A program made the position numbers and the translations under genes. Source: Microbacterium sp. M28 (GTDB taxonomy: Bacteria; Actinomycetota; Actinomycetes; Actinomycetales; Microbacteriaceae). From it: a DNA stretch of 64,000 nt. The stretch spans positions 2,914,001 to 2,978,000 of the forward strand of contig NZ_CP107546.1 in NCBI RefSeq assembly GCF_025836995.1. The letters run 5' to 3'. Of the stretch, positions 25,409 to 34,341 are shown one piece after another (position 1 is the stretch's first letter; each line of letters opens with the position of its first letter). Below the pieces are notes generated by a model, which was not told where the DNA came from, searched no databases, and was given only the letters and a program-made list of their open reading frames with translations.

Positions 25409-27646
25409 TCACCCCGTCACCGCGGCGCGGTCGACCGTGAACTGCTGGGCACGGCCGTCCGGCGCCGTGACGGTGACTTCGGCGACGCCGCTCCCCCCGG
25501 GGAACACCCGGAGGACGAGCCCGTCGAGATAGTCGTAGTCCGGCCGGTCGGCGCGCGCGCCCCAGGGCAGAACGGCACCGGGGCGGGCGTAGAGCGGCAA
25601 CGTGGTGAAGCCGTGCGTCTCACGCACCCAGCGGCCGCCCTCCACGCTCTCGCCCGTGAACAGACTGGTCCACGTCCCGGCCGGAAGGTAGAACTCGACC
25701 TCTCCGGAAGCCGTGAACACCGGCGCGACGAGGAGGTCGCCGCCGAGCATGTACTGGCGGTCGAGATAGGCGACGGCCGGATCGTCCGGGAACTCGAGCG
25801 CCATCGGCCGCATGAGGGGAACGCCGGTGCGGGTTGCGTCCAGGCCCGCCTGGAACAGGTAGGGCATCAGGCGCATCTTCAGCTGCGTGAAGATGCGGGT
25901 GACCTCGACCGCCTCCTCGTCGAACGCCCACGGCACACGGTACGACTTCGAACCGTGGAAGCGGGAATGGCTGCCGAGCAGCCCGAACGCGGTCCAGCGC
26001 TTGAAAACGCCGGGGTCGGGTGTGCCTTCGAACCCGCCGATGTCGTGACTCCAGAATGCGAAGCCGCTCATCGCCAGCGACAGCCCGCCTCGGAGCGTCT
26101 CCGCCATGGAGGGGAACGTCGAGGTCGAGTCGCCGCCCCAGTGCACGGGCATCGTCTGTCCGCCCGCGGTTCCCGAGCGCGCGAACAGCACGGCCTCGCC
26201 TTCGCCGCGCTCCTCGACGAGCACCTCATGCACGGCCTTGTTGTAGAGGTGCGCGTAGAGGTTGTGCATGCGAGAGGGGTCGGACCCGTCGAAGTAGTCC
26301 ACCTCGAGCGGGATGCGCTCACCGAAGTCGGTCTTGAAGCAGTCGACCCCCTGTCGCATGAGCCGCCGCAGATGCTCCTGATACCAGGCCGTCGCGTCCG
26401 GATTGGTGAAGTCGACCAGGCCCATGCCGGCCTGCCACAGATCCCACTGCCACACCGATCCGTCCGGCCGGGTGACGAGGTATCCCTGTGCGGCGGCCTC
26501 CGCGAACAGCGGCGAGCGCTGACCGATGTAGGGATTGATCCAGACGCACACCCGGAGGTCCCGCTCATGCAGTCGGGACAGCATCCCCTCCGGGTCGGGG
26601 AAAGTGCGCGGATCCCACTCGAAATCGCACCAGTTGAACTCGCGCATCCAGAAGCAGTCGAAGTGGAACACCGAGACCGGCAGTTCGCGCGTCGCCATCT
26701 CATCGATGAACGAGGTCACGGTCGCCTCGTCGTAGTCGGTGGTGAAACTCGTGGAGAGCCACAGGCCGTACGACCAGGCCGGCACGACGGGCGGGCGACC
26801 GGTGAGCGCGGTGTACCGGGTGAGCACGTCCTTCGGGTTCGGACCAGCGATCACGAAGTACTCCAGCACCTCGCCGGGCACCGAGAACTGCACCCGCTCC
26901 ACCGTTTCGGAGCCGATCTCGTAGGAGACATGGCCGGCGTCGTTGACGAGGACGCCGTACCCGCGGTCGGAGAGATAGAAGGGGACGTTCTTGTACGCCT
27001 GCTCGCTCGAGGTGCCGCCGTCGGCGTTCCAGACGTCGACGGACTGCCCGTTCTTCACCAGCGGACCGAAGCGCTCGCCGAGACCGTAGATGAGCTCGCC
27101 GACTCCGAGGTCCAGCTGCTCATGGACGAAGGTGTGCGGCCGCGCGATCGTGCCGTCGGCCCGAGGCACGCTCACGATCCCGGGGTCGACCTGCGCGTCA
27201 GGAGCGAGGCGCACATAACCCTGCGCCTTGTGCCCGCTGCCGGTCACCCGGCGACCGTCGACCTCGAACGCCAGATTCCACGGTGCGCCCGGCGTGATGC
27301 GAGCGGTGAGCGCACCGCTGGTGAGTGTGCCGCCGTCGCCCGTGACGGATACCTCGGCCTCGGCGCCCGGTTCGATCTCGGCGAGCGGGAACCCTCCGTG
27401 CCACCGGCCGCCTTCGTGGTGCGCGATGCGGACCCGGATGACGCCGTCCATCGGCGAGGAGAGCGTCACCGTCAGCACCGGACGGTTGAGCGTGTCACCA
27501 CGGCGACCGATGACGGCGGTCGGGGCGGTGACGACCAACCCCTCGCCGTCCGCCGCGGCATCCGTCTGCCAGATGTCGTACGCCTCCTGCGCGTACAACG
27601 CCGTGACTCCAGGCCGAAGCTGCCAGAAACCATCGGTGAACTTCAT
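25409..27646 (-). CDS. yicI: GH31 alpha-xylosidase (YicI-like)
   Basis: A 745-residue glycosidase with the layout of YicI. It has an N-terminal beta-sandwich, a catalytic (beta/alpha)8 barrel from about residue 290 and C-terminal beta domains. The nucleophile is Asp440 in FKTDFGERIP, identical to the YicI signature, and the acid/base is Asp506 in HWGGDSTS. It should remove alpha-1,6-xylose from xyloglucan oligosaccharides or related xylosides. There is no signal peptide, so it is intracellular. GGGAGA lies just upstream of the ATG, and a ROK-type operator overlaps the promoter. Confidence 0.93.
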   Translation of the reverse strand: MKFTDGFWQLRPGVTALYAQEAYDIWQTDAAADGEGLVVTAPTAVIGRRGDTLNRPVLTVTLSSPMDGVIRVRIAHHEGGRWHGGFPLAEIEPGAEAEVSVTGDGGTLTSGALTARITPGAPWNLAFEVDGRRVTGSGHKAQGYVRLAPDAQVDPGIVSVPRADGTIARPHTFVHEQLDLGVGELIYGLGERFGPLVKNGQSVDVWNADGGTSSEQAYKNVPFYLSDRGYGVLVNDAGHVSYEIGSETVERVQFSVPGEVLEYFVIAGPNPKDVLTRYTALTGRPPVVPAWSYGLWLSTSFTTDYDEATVTSFIDEMATRELPVSVFHFDCFWMREFNWCDFEWDPRTFPDPEGMLSRLHERDLRVCVWINPYIGQRSPLFAEAAAQGYLVTRPDGSVWQWDLWQAGMGLVDFTNPDATAWYQEHLRRLMRQGVDCFKTDFGERIPLEVDYFDGSDPSRMHNLYAHLYNKAVHEVLVEERGEGEAVLFARSGTAGGQTMPVHWGGDSTSTFPSMAETLRGGLSLAMSGFAFWSHDIGGFEGTPDPGVFKRWTAFGLLGSHSRFHGSKSYRVPWAFDEEAVEVTRIFTQLKMRLMPYLFQAGLDATRTGVPLMRPMALEFPDDPAVAYLDRQYMLGGDLLVAPVFTASGEVEFYLPAGTWTSLFTGESVEGGRWVRETHGFTTLPLYARPGAVLPWGARADRPDYDYLDGLVLRVFPGGSGVAEVTVTAPDGRAQQFTVDRAAVTG

Positions 27647-27701
27647 CGCTTCTCCCGTTCGGCGGGCCGGAATCCACCTCGCGGATCGATCACAGAACCC
27701 A

Positions 27702-27726
27702 TTTTGTCATGTCACGAAACATAATA
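27702..27726 (-). promoter_or_regulatory. yicI promoter with ROK-like operator
   Basis: TATTAT (minus strand, 27721-27726) is a -10 candidate. Immediately downstream, over the expected transcription start, TTTTGTCATGTCACGAAA (27702-27719) is an imperfect dyad resembling NagC/Mlc-type ROK sites. The adjacent ROK gene is the natural candidate regulator. Confidence 0.55.
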
Positions 27727-27782
27727 CCGATGGCGAACGGAAGACGCGAACCGACGCGGCACCGAGTGACGCCGCGGTCGCG

Positions 27783-28928
27783 TCAGACGAGCAGTCGGCG
27801 CATCGCAGCGACGGCGGCACCGCGCGCGTACAGCCCGAACTCGAAAGCGGGGCGCTCCACGAGCACCTCGTCCGGGTAGCCCTCCTCGAGGAACTCAGCG
27901 AGGGCCGAGCGGACGTGCTGAGGCGCGATCTCGAGCATGTCCGTGCCCTCGCCCATCACGGCGACCACCTCGGGGTCGAACGCGTTCACCGCTTCGGCGA
28001 TCGCCGCCCCGAGAGCGCGGGCGGCATTCTCGAACGCCGCCCGCGCCACGGCGTCCCCGCCGCGTGCCCGCTCCAGCACTCGCTCGTAGTCATCCGGCTC
28101 CGCTCCCGCATTATGGGCGATCGCCGGCATCGTGACGAAGCTGTGCACGCAGTCGACGTGACCATTCGTGCACGTGCGTCCGCGCCCGCCGATCCTGGTG
28201 TGCCCCACGCGGCCGGCTCGACCATTGGCCCCGAGGTGGAGTTCTCCGCCGATGACGACCCCCGAGCCGACGCCGGCTCCCACGCCGTACACGACCAGCG
28301 ACGAATGCCGTGCGCGCGTGCCGAACCAGTGATGTGCACCGGCGAGCGCGTGGACGTCGTTCACGATCGCTGCGGGCAGATGCGCGGCCGACGTCACGAG
28401 ATCCGCGAGTCGGACCGCATCCCAGCCGAGGAAGTTCGAGTGATGCAGGATCCCTCCGCCGTCCGGCGTCTCGGAGACGTCGCCGGCCACGGCGATCCCG
28501 ATCGCGACGACCTCACCGCCTTCGACGTCGGGGACGGACCGGGCGATCAGGTCGACGACGTCGGTCACCTCGCGACTGGGCAGCGGATGCTCCGCTTCGG
28601 CCACGACCCGCGCCTGCAGGTCCGTCACGACGAGGTACATCGTGTCCGCCGTGAGCTTCACGCCGGCGAAATGGGCCGCATCGGGACGCAGCCGCAGCAT
28701 CTCCGCCGGCCGCCCTCGTGACCCCGAGACGTGCAGGGCTCCCTCCAGCACGAAGCCGCCGTCGATCAGACCGCGCGTCACACGGGTCAGGCTCGTGCGC
28801 GACAGACCGAGGCGCTCGGCGATGCGCACCCTGGGCTGCTCACCATGCAGCAGAAGCTCGAGGAGCACCCGGCGCTCGGTGTCGGGAAGACCGGGCCAGA
28901 TGGCGACGGCCGACGAGGAGACGGACAC
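27783..28928 (-). CDS. ROK-family transcriptional regulator
   Basis: A 381-residue protein with an N-terminal winged helix (VLLELLLHGEQPRVRIAERL... SRTSLTRVTRGLIDGG, about 18-65) and a sugar-kinase-like ROK domain. The zinc motif is atypical: CTNGHVDCV where CxCGxxGCxE is usual, so zinc coordination or kinase activity may be changed. By position it should control the sugar locus, with oligosaccharide or a monosaccharide product as inducer. The second of two GTG codons is chosen because TAGGCT stands six bases before it. It lies between sulfatase and yicI on the same strand. Confidence 0.88.
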   Translation of the reverse strand: MSVSSSAVAIWPGLPDTERRVLLELLLHGEQPRVRIAERLGLSRTSLTRVTRGLIDGGFVLEGALHVSGSRGRPAEMLRLRPDAAHFAGVKLTADTMYLVVTDLQARVVAEAEHPLPSREVTDVVDLIARSVPDVEGGEVVAIGIAVAGDVSETPDGGGILHHSNFLGWDAVRLADLVTSAAHLPAAIVNDVHALAGAHHWFGTRARHSSLVVYGVGAGVGSGVVIGGELHLGANGRAGRVGHTRIGGRGRTCTNGHVDCVHSFVTMPAIAHNAGAEPDDYERVLERARGGDAVARAAFENAARALGAAIAEAVNAFDPEVVAVMGEGTDMLEIAPQHVRSALAEFLEEGYPDEVLVERPAFEFGLYARGAAVAAMRRLLV

Positions 28929-28934
28929 CACGCC

Positions 28935-28940
28935 AGCCTA
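28935..28940 (-). promoter_or_regulatory. -10 box of the ROK gene (leaderless)
   Basis: TAGGCT (minus strand) is six bases before the GTG; it overlaps the end of the sulfatase gene, so the regulator can be transcribed independently of the operon. Confidence 0.6.
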
Positions 28941-30404
28941 GCCCTGCGCCCGCGCGCCGCGCGGCGCCGATGCGGTGAGCGCGCTGCGCACGCGCTCGGC
29001 ATGACGCGCGACCAGGTCGCCTCGACCGACCTCGTCGAGCCAAGCGGCGTGCAGCGCCCACAGCCGGGCGGCGTCGTCCGGACGGGCATCGAGCAGATCG
29101 CGCGACTCGGATGGGTCCTGCCGCACGTCGAAGAGCTGCACGCCGTCGCCCGGATCCGTGTGCTCGACGACGCGGATTCCGCGTGCGTTCGCATCGTCCC
29201 CGTGCGTGACGCGCAGCTTGAGATCACCACTGCGCACCGCCGCCTGGAAACCGCACTCCCAATGCAGTTCGTGCCTCGCCGGTGCCCCCGCGCGCAGGTG
29301 ATCCGCCTGGTCCACACCGTCGACATCGAACACCGCCACGTCGACCCCGGCCGCGGCGAGCAGCGTGGGATAGAGGTCCATCGAGCTGATGATCCCGTCC
29401 CGTGCGGCGCCCCCGCTCCAGCCGCCTCCCGGCCAGCGGATCAGGAACGGCACGCGGATGCCGCCCTCGGCGAGCGTGTACTTGGAGCCGCTGAGGGGCC
29501 CGTTGCTGCCGTAGTTGCATGTCGAGCCACCGTTGTCGGTCAGATAGACGACGATCGTGTTGTCCGCTATTCCTCGCTCGTCGAGCTGCTCGAGCAGTGC
29601 TCCGATCTCGCGATCCATCAGCTCGAGTTGGGCGAGGTAGTACTCGCGACCGTGCTCGAGATTCGGCGATATGGCCCCGTCGTACCAGTCGGCGTACGTG
29701 GCGCCGCCGGACTCGTCCCAATCCTCGCGAACCGGCAGTCCCCGACGCTCGAGCTCTTCGGGCGGCAGCTGCCAGCAGAAGTTGTGCACCGCGTTGAAGG
29801 CGAGCATGGCGAAGAAGGGCGCTTCATCGTCCTCCGCGATGAAGCGCTGAGTGCGCCGACCCAGTTCCGCGGTGAGGAAGCCCTCCAGCTCGACCTCTTC
29901 GCGCCCCTCGAACATGGGCTGGACGGCCATCCGCCAGTTGCCCTCAGGGCCGTACTCGTCGACAGCGTCCTCTGTGTGGCGCAGATAGTGCAGCCGTCCC
30001 TGCTGACGACCGGCGAGACCGTAGTACGACACGTCGAAGCCGTGTTCGGGAGGACACGCACGATCGCCTGGTTGGTCCTGGCCGTAGTGCACCTTGCCGA
30101 AGTACCCGGTGCGGTACCCGTGCTCACGGAACCGCTCTGCAAGCGTCGTCCGCTCGTCGGGGAACCGCGTGTCCAGGAACCACGTCGACCCCCATCGCGC
30201 CGGATGCGCGCCCGAGATCAGCGCAGCACGCGACGGGTTGCAGATGGGTGCCGCCACATACGCGTCCGAGCACGTGATGCCCTCCGTCGCCAGCCGATCG
30301 AGGGCAGGCGTTCGGACGTCAGGGTCGAGTCCGAGGATGCCGCGGTCCGCGTAGCCGTGATCGTCCGACAGGATCAGGAGGATGTTCGGTGCGGTCATCG
30401 TCAC
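28938..30404 (-). CDS. Type I sulfatase (formylglycine-dependent)
   Basis: A 488-residue arylsulfatase-like enzyme. Metal ligands appear in ILLILSDDHG (Asp14, Asp15) and YLTDNGGST. The FGly motif is C55-N-P-S-R, the cysteine form that needs a formylglycine-generating enzyme, which is not encoded in the window. No signal peptide is present, unlike most carbohydrate sulfatases, so it should act on imported sulfated oligosaccharides in the cytosol. The GTG start overlaps the GH42 stop (GTGA); TAGAAT lies seven bases upstream and may add an internal start. Substrate class cannot be read; the neighbours suggest a sulfated galactoside or xyloside. Confidence 0.92.
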   Translation of the reverse strand: MTMTAPNILLILSDDHGYADRGILGLDPDVRTPALDRLATEGITCSDAYVAAPICNPSRAALISGAHPARWGSTWFLDTRFPDERTTLAERFREHGYRTGYFGKVHYGQDQPGDRACPPEHGFDVSYYGLAGRQQGRLHYLRHTEDAVDEYGPEGNWRMAVQPMFEGREEVELEGFLTAELGRRTQRFIAEDDEAPFFAMLAFNAVHNFCWQLPPEELERRGLPVREDWDESGGATYADWYDGAISPNLEHGREYYLAQLELMDREIGALLEQLDERGIADNTIVVYLTDNGGSTCNYGSNGPLSGSKYTLAEGGIRVPFLIRWPGGGWSGGAARDGIISSMDLYPTLLAAAGVDVAVFDVDGVDQADHLRAGAPARHELHWECGFQAAVRSGDLKLRVTHGDDANARGIRVVEHTDPGDGVQLFDVRQDPSESRDLLDARPDDAARLWALHAAWLDEVGRGDLVARHAERVRSALTASAPRGARAQG

Positions 30405-32431
30405 GCCACGGATTCTATGACGACGCCCGCCGCCTCACCCTCCCGCACGACGGCGACACCACCGGGTGCGATGACGAGGCCATCGATGAGATCGCTCGTC
30501 GTGAGCAGATCCGTTCCCCCGCCGCTCACGCGCACCGGCTCGCTGCCGTGGTGCATGAGGAAGAGGTAGTCGGCCTCCGCTCCCCTGCGTCGCACCGCCT
30601 CGACGCCGAGCGCCGTCGCGCCGACGAGAGTCGCGGTCGCGCCGACGGCAGCGGCCTGCGCCGCAAGGAAAGCGTCCCGCGATGACTGATCCAATCGCGC
30701 CGAGACGTACACGGCGACGCCTTGACCGATGGCGGACTCGGTGACGGCGGGGGCGCCGTCCAGCGGGCCTCCGGCGTAGCGGTGCACGACCGCGGCTCCG
30801 GCCGTCTCGACGCGCTCTGTCCATTCCTCGGCCGTCAGGCCGTCGCTCAGGGCGAGCTTCTCCCCTGGCGCGAGCGGCAGGATCTCGTCGACACGGATGC
30901 CGAGCAGATCACGCAGCACACCGGGATATCCACCGCCGAGCACATGCTGGTTCTCGTCCGCCACACCGGTGAGGTAGGAGACGATCACGCGACCGCCCGC
31001 TTCGGCATAGGCGCGCAGCCAGTCGGCGACGCCGGCCTCCATGGCATACAGGCAGGGCACCACCAGTAGGCGATACCGCGAGATGTCCGCACCGGGGCGG
31101 ACGAAATCGGTCGGGATACCGGAGCGCCAGAACGAACGATGAGTCGCGCGCACCTCGTCGGAGTAGTTCATCGACTCGTTCGGCAGATGCGGGGTCTCCA
31201 GGGCCCACCAGCCCTCGGCATCCCACACGATGCCGACCTGCGCATCGACCAGGGGGCCCTTCGCCGGCGGCTGCGTGACCTCGGCGATGGCTTCGAGCGC
31301 GGCGCCGAGCTGCACCACCGTGTCGAACCCTCGGCTCGTTCCGCCGCCGTGCGGCACGAGCGCGCCGTGCCACTGCTCCGACCCACCCGCTGCGGCCCGC
31401 CACTGGAAGAACAGCGAGCTCTGCGCCCCTCGCGCGATGTACCCAAGGGAGTTGCGGATCATCCGGTCCGGCGCCTTCGCGAACGTGCGATCGCCGACGC
31501 GGATACCGGTCGCGTTCTGCTCCATCAGCACCCACGGCCCGCCGGCCCAGGACCGGGTGAGGTCGGAGCCGTACGCGACATGAGCCTCGGCATCCGGTCC
31601 GACCGTGTCGAGATAGTGATCGATCGACACGATGTCCTGCGCGTCGCTCCAGGACCACTGCTCGAGGTGGTTCCAGGTCGGCAGCATGAAGTTCGTGGTG
31701 ACCGGCGCCGGTGAACCCGACGCGCGGATCTCCTGCTTCTGCTCCTCGAAGGCGGCCAGCATCTCATCCGAGGAGAAGCGGCGGAAGTCCACCACCTGGG
31801 TCGGATTGTGCAGATACTGGGTCGCCGTCGGCGGCTCGATCTCGTCCCACGAGCCGTAGCGCTGCGACCAGAACGCGGTGTACCACGCGGCGTTCAGCGC
31901 TTCGAGCGACCCATACCGGTTCTGCAGCCACCGCCGGAACGCGGCAGCGGCGTGCGGGCCGTAGTCGAGCGTGCCGTACTCGTTGTGCAGATGCCAGCCG
32001 CGCAGGCCGGGATGCGCCCCGTACCGGTCGGCGAGGTAGCGTGCGATCCGGCGGGATGCCGCACGATAAGCGGGCGCGCTCACCGCATAGGTGTCGCGCG
32101 ATCCGTGTCGCAGACGGACACCATCCGGCCGCACGGGGAGCGCATCGGGATGCGCGAGGCTGAACCACGGCGGTGGCGATGCCGTCGGGGTCGCCAGGAA
32201 GAAGCCGATGCCCGCTTGGTCGAGCAGACCGATGATCTCGTCGAGCCACCCCGTGTCGTACTCGCCCTCGCGGGGTTCGAGCATCGCCCAGGAGAAGACG
32301 CCGAGCGTCACGGTGTTCACGCGTGCGCGCTTCATCAACTCGATGTCTTCGAGCCAGACATCGCGGGACCACTGCTCGGGGTTGTAGTCCCCGCCGAACA
32401 GGAAGCTGCGGGGTGCGAATACGGTGCTCAT
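30401..32431 (-). CDS. GH42 beta-galactosidase
   Basis: A 676-residue enzyme of usual GH42 length with three domains: an (alpha/beta)8 barrel (1-390), a trimerisation domain (about 395-610) and a C-terminal beta domain. The start FLFGGDYNPEQW is typical. Acid/base is Glu151 in HNEYG and nucleophile Glu304 in LMEQNATG. It has no signal peptide. It should hydrolyse terminal beta-galactosides of imported oligosaccharides. The ATG overlaps the stop of the permease (ATGA), and its own stop overlaps the sulfatase start, so permease, galactosidase and sulfatase are coupled. Confidence 0.95.
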   Translation of the reverse strand: MSTVFAPRSFLFGGDYNPEQWSRDVWLEDIELMKRARVNTVTLGVFSWAMLEPREGEYDTGWLDEIIGLLDQAGIGFFLATPTASPPPWFSLAHPDALPVRPDGVRLRHGSRDTYAVSAPAYRAASRRIARYLADRYGAHPGLRGWHLHNEYGTLDYGPHAAAAFRRWLQNRYGSLEALNAAWYTAFWSQRYGSWDEIEPPTATQYLHNPTQVVDFRRFSSDEMLAAFEEQKQEIRASGSPAPVTTNFMLPTWNHLEQWSWSDAQDIVSIDHYLDTVGPDAEAHVAYGSDLTRSWAGGPWVLMEQNATGIRVGDRTFAKAPDRMIRNSLGYIARGAQSSLFFQWRAAAGGSEQWHGALVPHGGGTSRGFDTVVQLGAALEAIAEVTQPPAKGPLVDAQVGIVWDAEGWWALETPHLPNESMNYSDEVRATHRSFWRSGIPTDFVRPGADISRYRLLVVPCLYAMEAGVADWLRAYAEAGGRVIVSYLTGVADENQHVLGGGYPGVLRDLLGIRVDEILPLAPGEKLALSDGLTAEEWTERVETAGAAVVHRYAGGPLDGAPAVTESAIGQGVAVYVSARLDQSSRDAFLAAQAAAVGATATLVGATALGVEAVRRRGAEADYLFLMHHGSEPVRVSGGGTDLLTTSDLIDGLVIAPGGVAVVREGEAAGVVIESVA

Positions 32432-33348
32432 CCTTTGAGCCCTCCACTCACGAGGTCGAGGCGCCAGTAGCGCTGCAGAACGAGCATCATGATGATCAGC
32501 GGGATGATCGACACCGCCGCTCCGATGATCGCGAGGCTGTACAGCGACGGCGTGCCCGAGCCCTTCGAGAGCAGCGTGTAGAGGCCGACGGTGAGCGGGT
32601 ACATCCGCTCGTCCGAGAGCATGATGAACGGCAGCAGGAAGTTGTTCCAGATGCCGACGAACTGCAGCAGGAAGATCGTGACCATGCCTGGCACCATCAT
32701 CGGCAGCGCGATCGAGGTGAAGATGCGGTAATCGTTGGCGCCGTCGATCCGCGCGGCCTCGATGGTCTCGGACGGAACGGCCGACGACGCGTAGACCCGG
32801 GCGAGGAAGATGCCGAACGGGGAGATCAGCGACGGGAGCAGCACCGACCAGTAGGTGCCTGCGAGGCCCATCTGGGACATGAGCAGGTACTGCGGGATCG
32901 CGAGCGTGATACCCGGAAGCAGCACCCCGGCGAGGATCGCGTAGAACCAGATCTGGCGACCGGGGAAGTCGTACTTCGCCAGCGCGTAGCCCGCCATGGT
33001 CGAGACCAGCGTGGAGAGCACGGCACCGCCGATGGCGTAGATGGCGCTGTTGTACGCCCACATCCCGAACTGCCCGCCGCCGTAGGCGAACAGGTCGCCG
33101 AGGTTGTCCAGCAGGCTCGTCCCCGGGATGAACGTGAACGTCGTGAACAGCTCGGTGTTGGACTTCGTCGATGCGATCACGACCCACAGAACAGGGACCA
33201 GGCAGTAGATCGCGCCGAGGATCAGGACGGCGCTGGCGATGACGGGGCGCTGCTTGGCACCCCGACGTCCGAGTCGGGAGTCTGGCGCGATGCGCGCGCC
33301 GGTGGCCGGGCGGGACGCGGTGGCGGGCGGTGCCGTTGTGGTGTTCAT
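32428..33348 (-). CDS. Carbohydrate ABC importer permease, MalG-like
   Basis: A 306-residue permease with six helices. The ATPase-contact loop EAARIDGANDYRIF (EAA motif, about residue 200) and the C-terminal segment typical of MalG are present. It belongs to the CUT1 (di/oligosaccharide) class. ATG 33346-33348 overlaps the stop of the MalF-like gene (ATGA); an upstream in-frame ATG would add three residues. It pairs with the preceding permease and the lipoprotein. Confidence 0.92.
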   Translation of the reverse strand: MNTTTAPPATASRPATGARIAPDSRLGRRGAKQRPVIASAVLILGAIYCLVPVLWVVIASTKSNTELFTTFTFIPGTSLLDNLGDLFAYGGGQFGMWAYNSAIYAIGGAVLSTLVSTMAGYALAKYDFPGRQIWFYAILAGVLLPGITLAIPQYLLMSQMGLAGTYWSVLLPSLISPFGIFLARVYASSAVPSETIEAARIDGANDYRIFTSIALPMMVPGMVTIFLLQFVGIWNNFLLPFIMLSDERMYPLTVGLYTLLSKGSGTPSLYSLAIIGAAVSIIPLIIMMLVLQRYWRLDLVSGGLKG

Positions 33349-34286
33349 TCGTTCCATCCGAATGCTCGGCGCTGCGTCACACGCAGCAGGATGACGGAGA
33401 TGACGAGCGTGCCGAGCGCGAGGACGACCGACGATGCCGCGGCGAGCGACAGGTCGTCCCGCGTGAACGCGTCACGGTAGATCTTCATGAGCGGCACCCA
33501 GGTCTGGGAGATCTCGTTGGTCATGGGGCGCAGCGTGGTCGGCTCGCCGTAGACCTGGAGCGTCCCGATCAGGGAGAAGAGGCCGGTCAGTACGAGAGCG
33601 GGTGCGACCAGTGGCACCTTGATGCGCCAGGCGATGTTCCACTCCGAGGCGCCGTCGATGCGTGCGGCTTCGTAGACCTCGGTCGGGATGCCACGCAGCG
33701 AGGTGTAGATGATGATCATGTTGAAGCCGATCGCACCCCAGATCGCGATGTTCGCGACGGACGGGTACAGGCTGGCGCCGGAGAGCACGACGACGTCCGG
33801 CAGCCCGAACTGGTTGAGGATCCAGTTCAGCGGGCTGGTGGAGGGCAGATAGAGGAAGCCCCACAGCAGCGACGCGATGACGCCGGGAACCGCATACGGG
33901 AGGAAGATCGCGATGCGCGAGAACTTCGCCGCGCGCACCCGGGGCAGATCCAGCAGCAGTGCGAACAGCAGTGCAAGGCCCAGGGTCAACGGGACCGCGA
34001 TGAGGCCGTAGATCGCGAGGCGCCCGAATCCGGCGAGGAACTCGGGATCCGTGAAGGTCCGGATGTAATTCTCGAATCCGACCCAGGTCTCGGCTCGGAC
34101 CCCGAACGGACCCTCACCGCTGACGCGCATGCCTCGGAAGCTGAGGATGATCGCGTATCCGATCGGGATCGCCAGGAAGGCGAGGAAGAGGACACCTGCC
34201 GGAAGCAGGAAGACATAGGGTACGACCCATCTCGATCGATGGGTCTTCCGCCGCGCAGGGGTTCGGACGTCTGCGGCAACACTCAT
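33345..34286 (-). CDS. Carbohydrate ABC importer permease, MalF-like
   Basis: A 313-residue permease with six hydrophobic segments and the EAA loop EAARIDGASEWNIAW (about residue 205). CUT1 family. GGAG lies six bases before the ATG. It follows the solute-binding protein by 55 bases and overlaps the MalG-like gene. The ATPase is absent from the operon; a shared MsmK/MsiK-type ATPase elsewhere in the genome probably serves it, as in Streptomyces. Confidence 0.93.
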   Translation of the reverse strand: MSVAADVRTPARRKTHRSRWVVPYVFLLPAGVLFLAFLAIPIGYAIILSFRGMRVSGEGPFGVRAETWVGFENYIRTFTDPEFLAGFGRLAIYGLIAVPLTLGLALLFALLLDLPRVRAAKFSRIAIFLPYAVPGVIASLLWGFLYLPSTSPLNWILNQFGLPDVVVLSGASLYPSVANIAIWGAIGFNMIIIYTSLRGIPTEVYEAARIDGASEWNIAWRIKVPLVAPALVLTGLFSLIGTLQVYGEPTTLRPMTNEISQTWVPLMKIYRDAFTRDDLSLAAASSVVLALGTLVISVILLRVTQRRAFGWNE

Positions 34287-34341
34287 TTCGGGCTCCTTCA
34301 GGGGTGGGGTGCCGGCGGCATGGCCGCCGGCACCCGCACGA

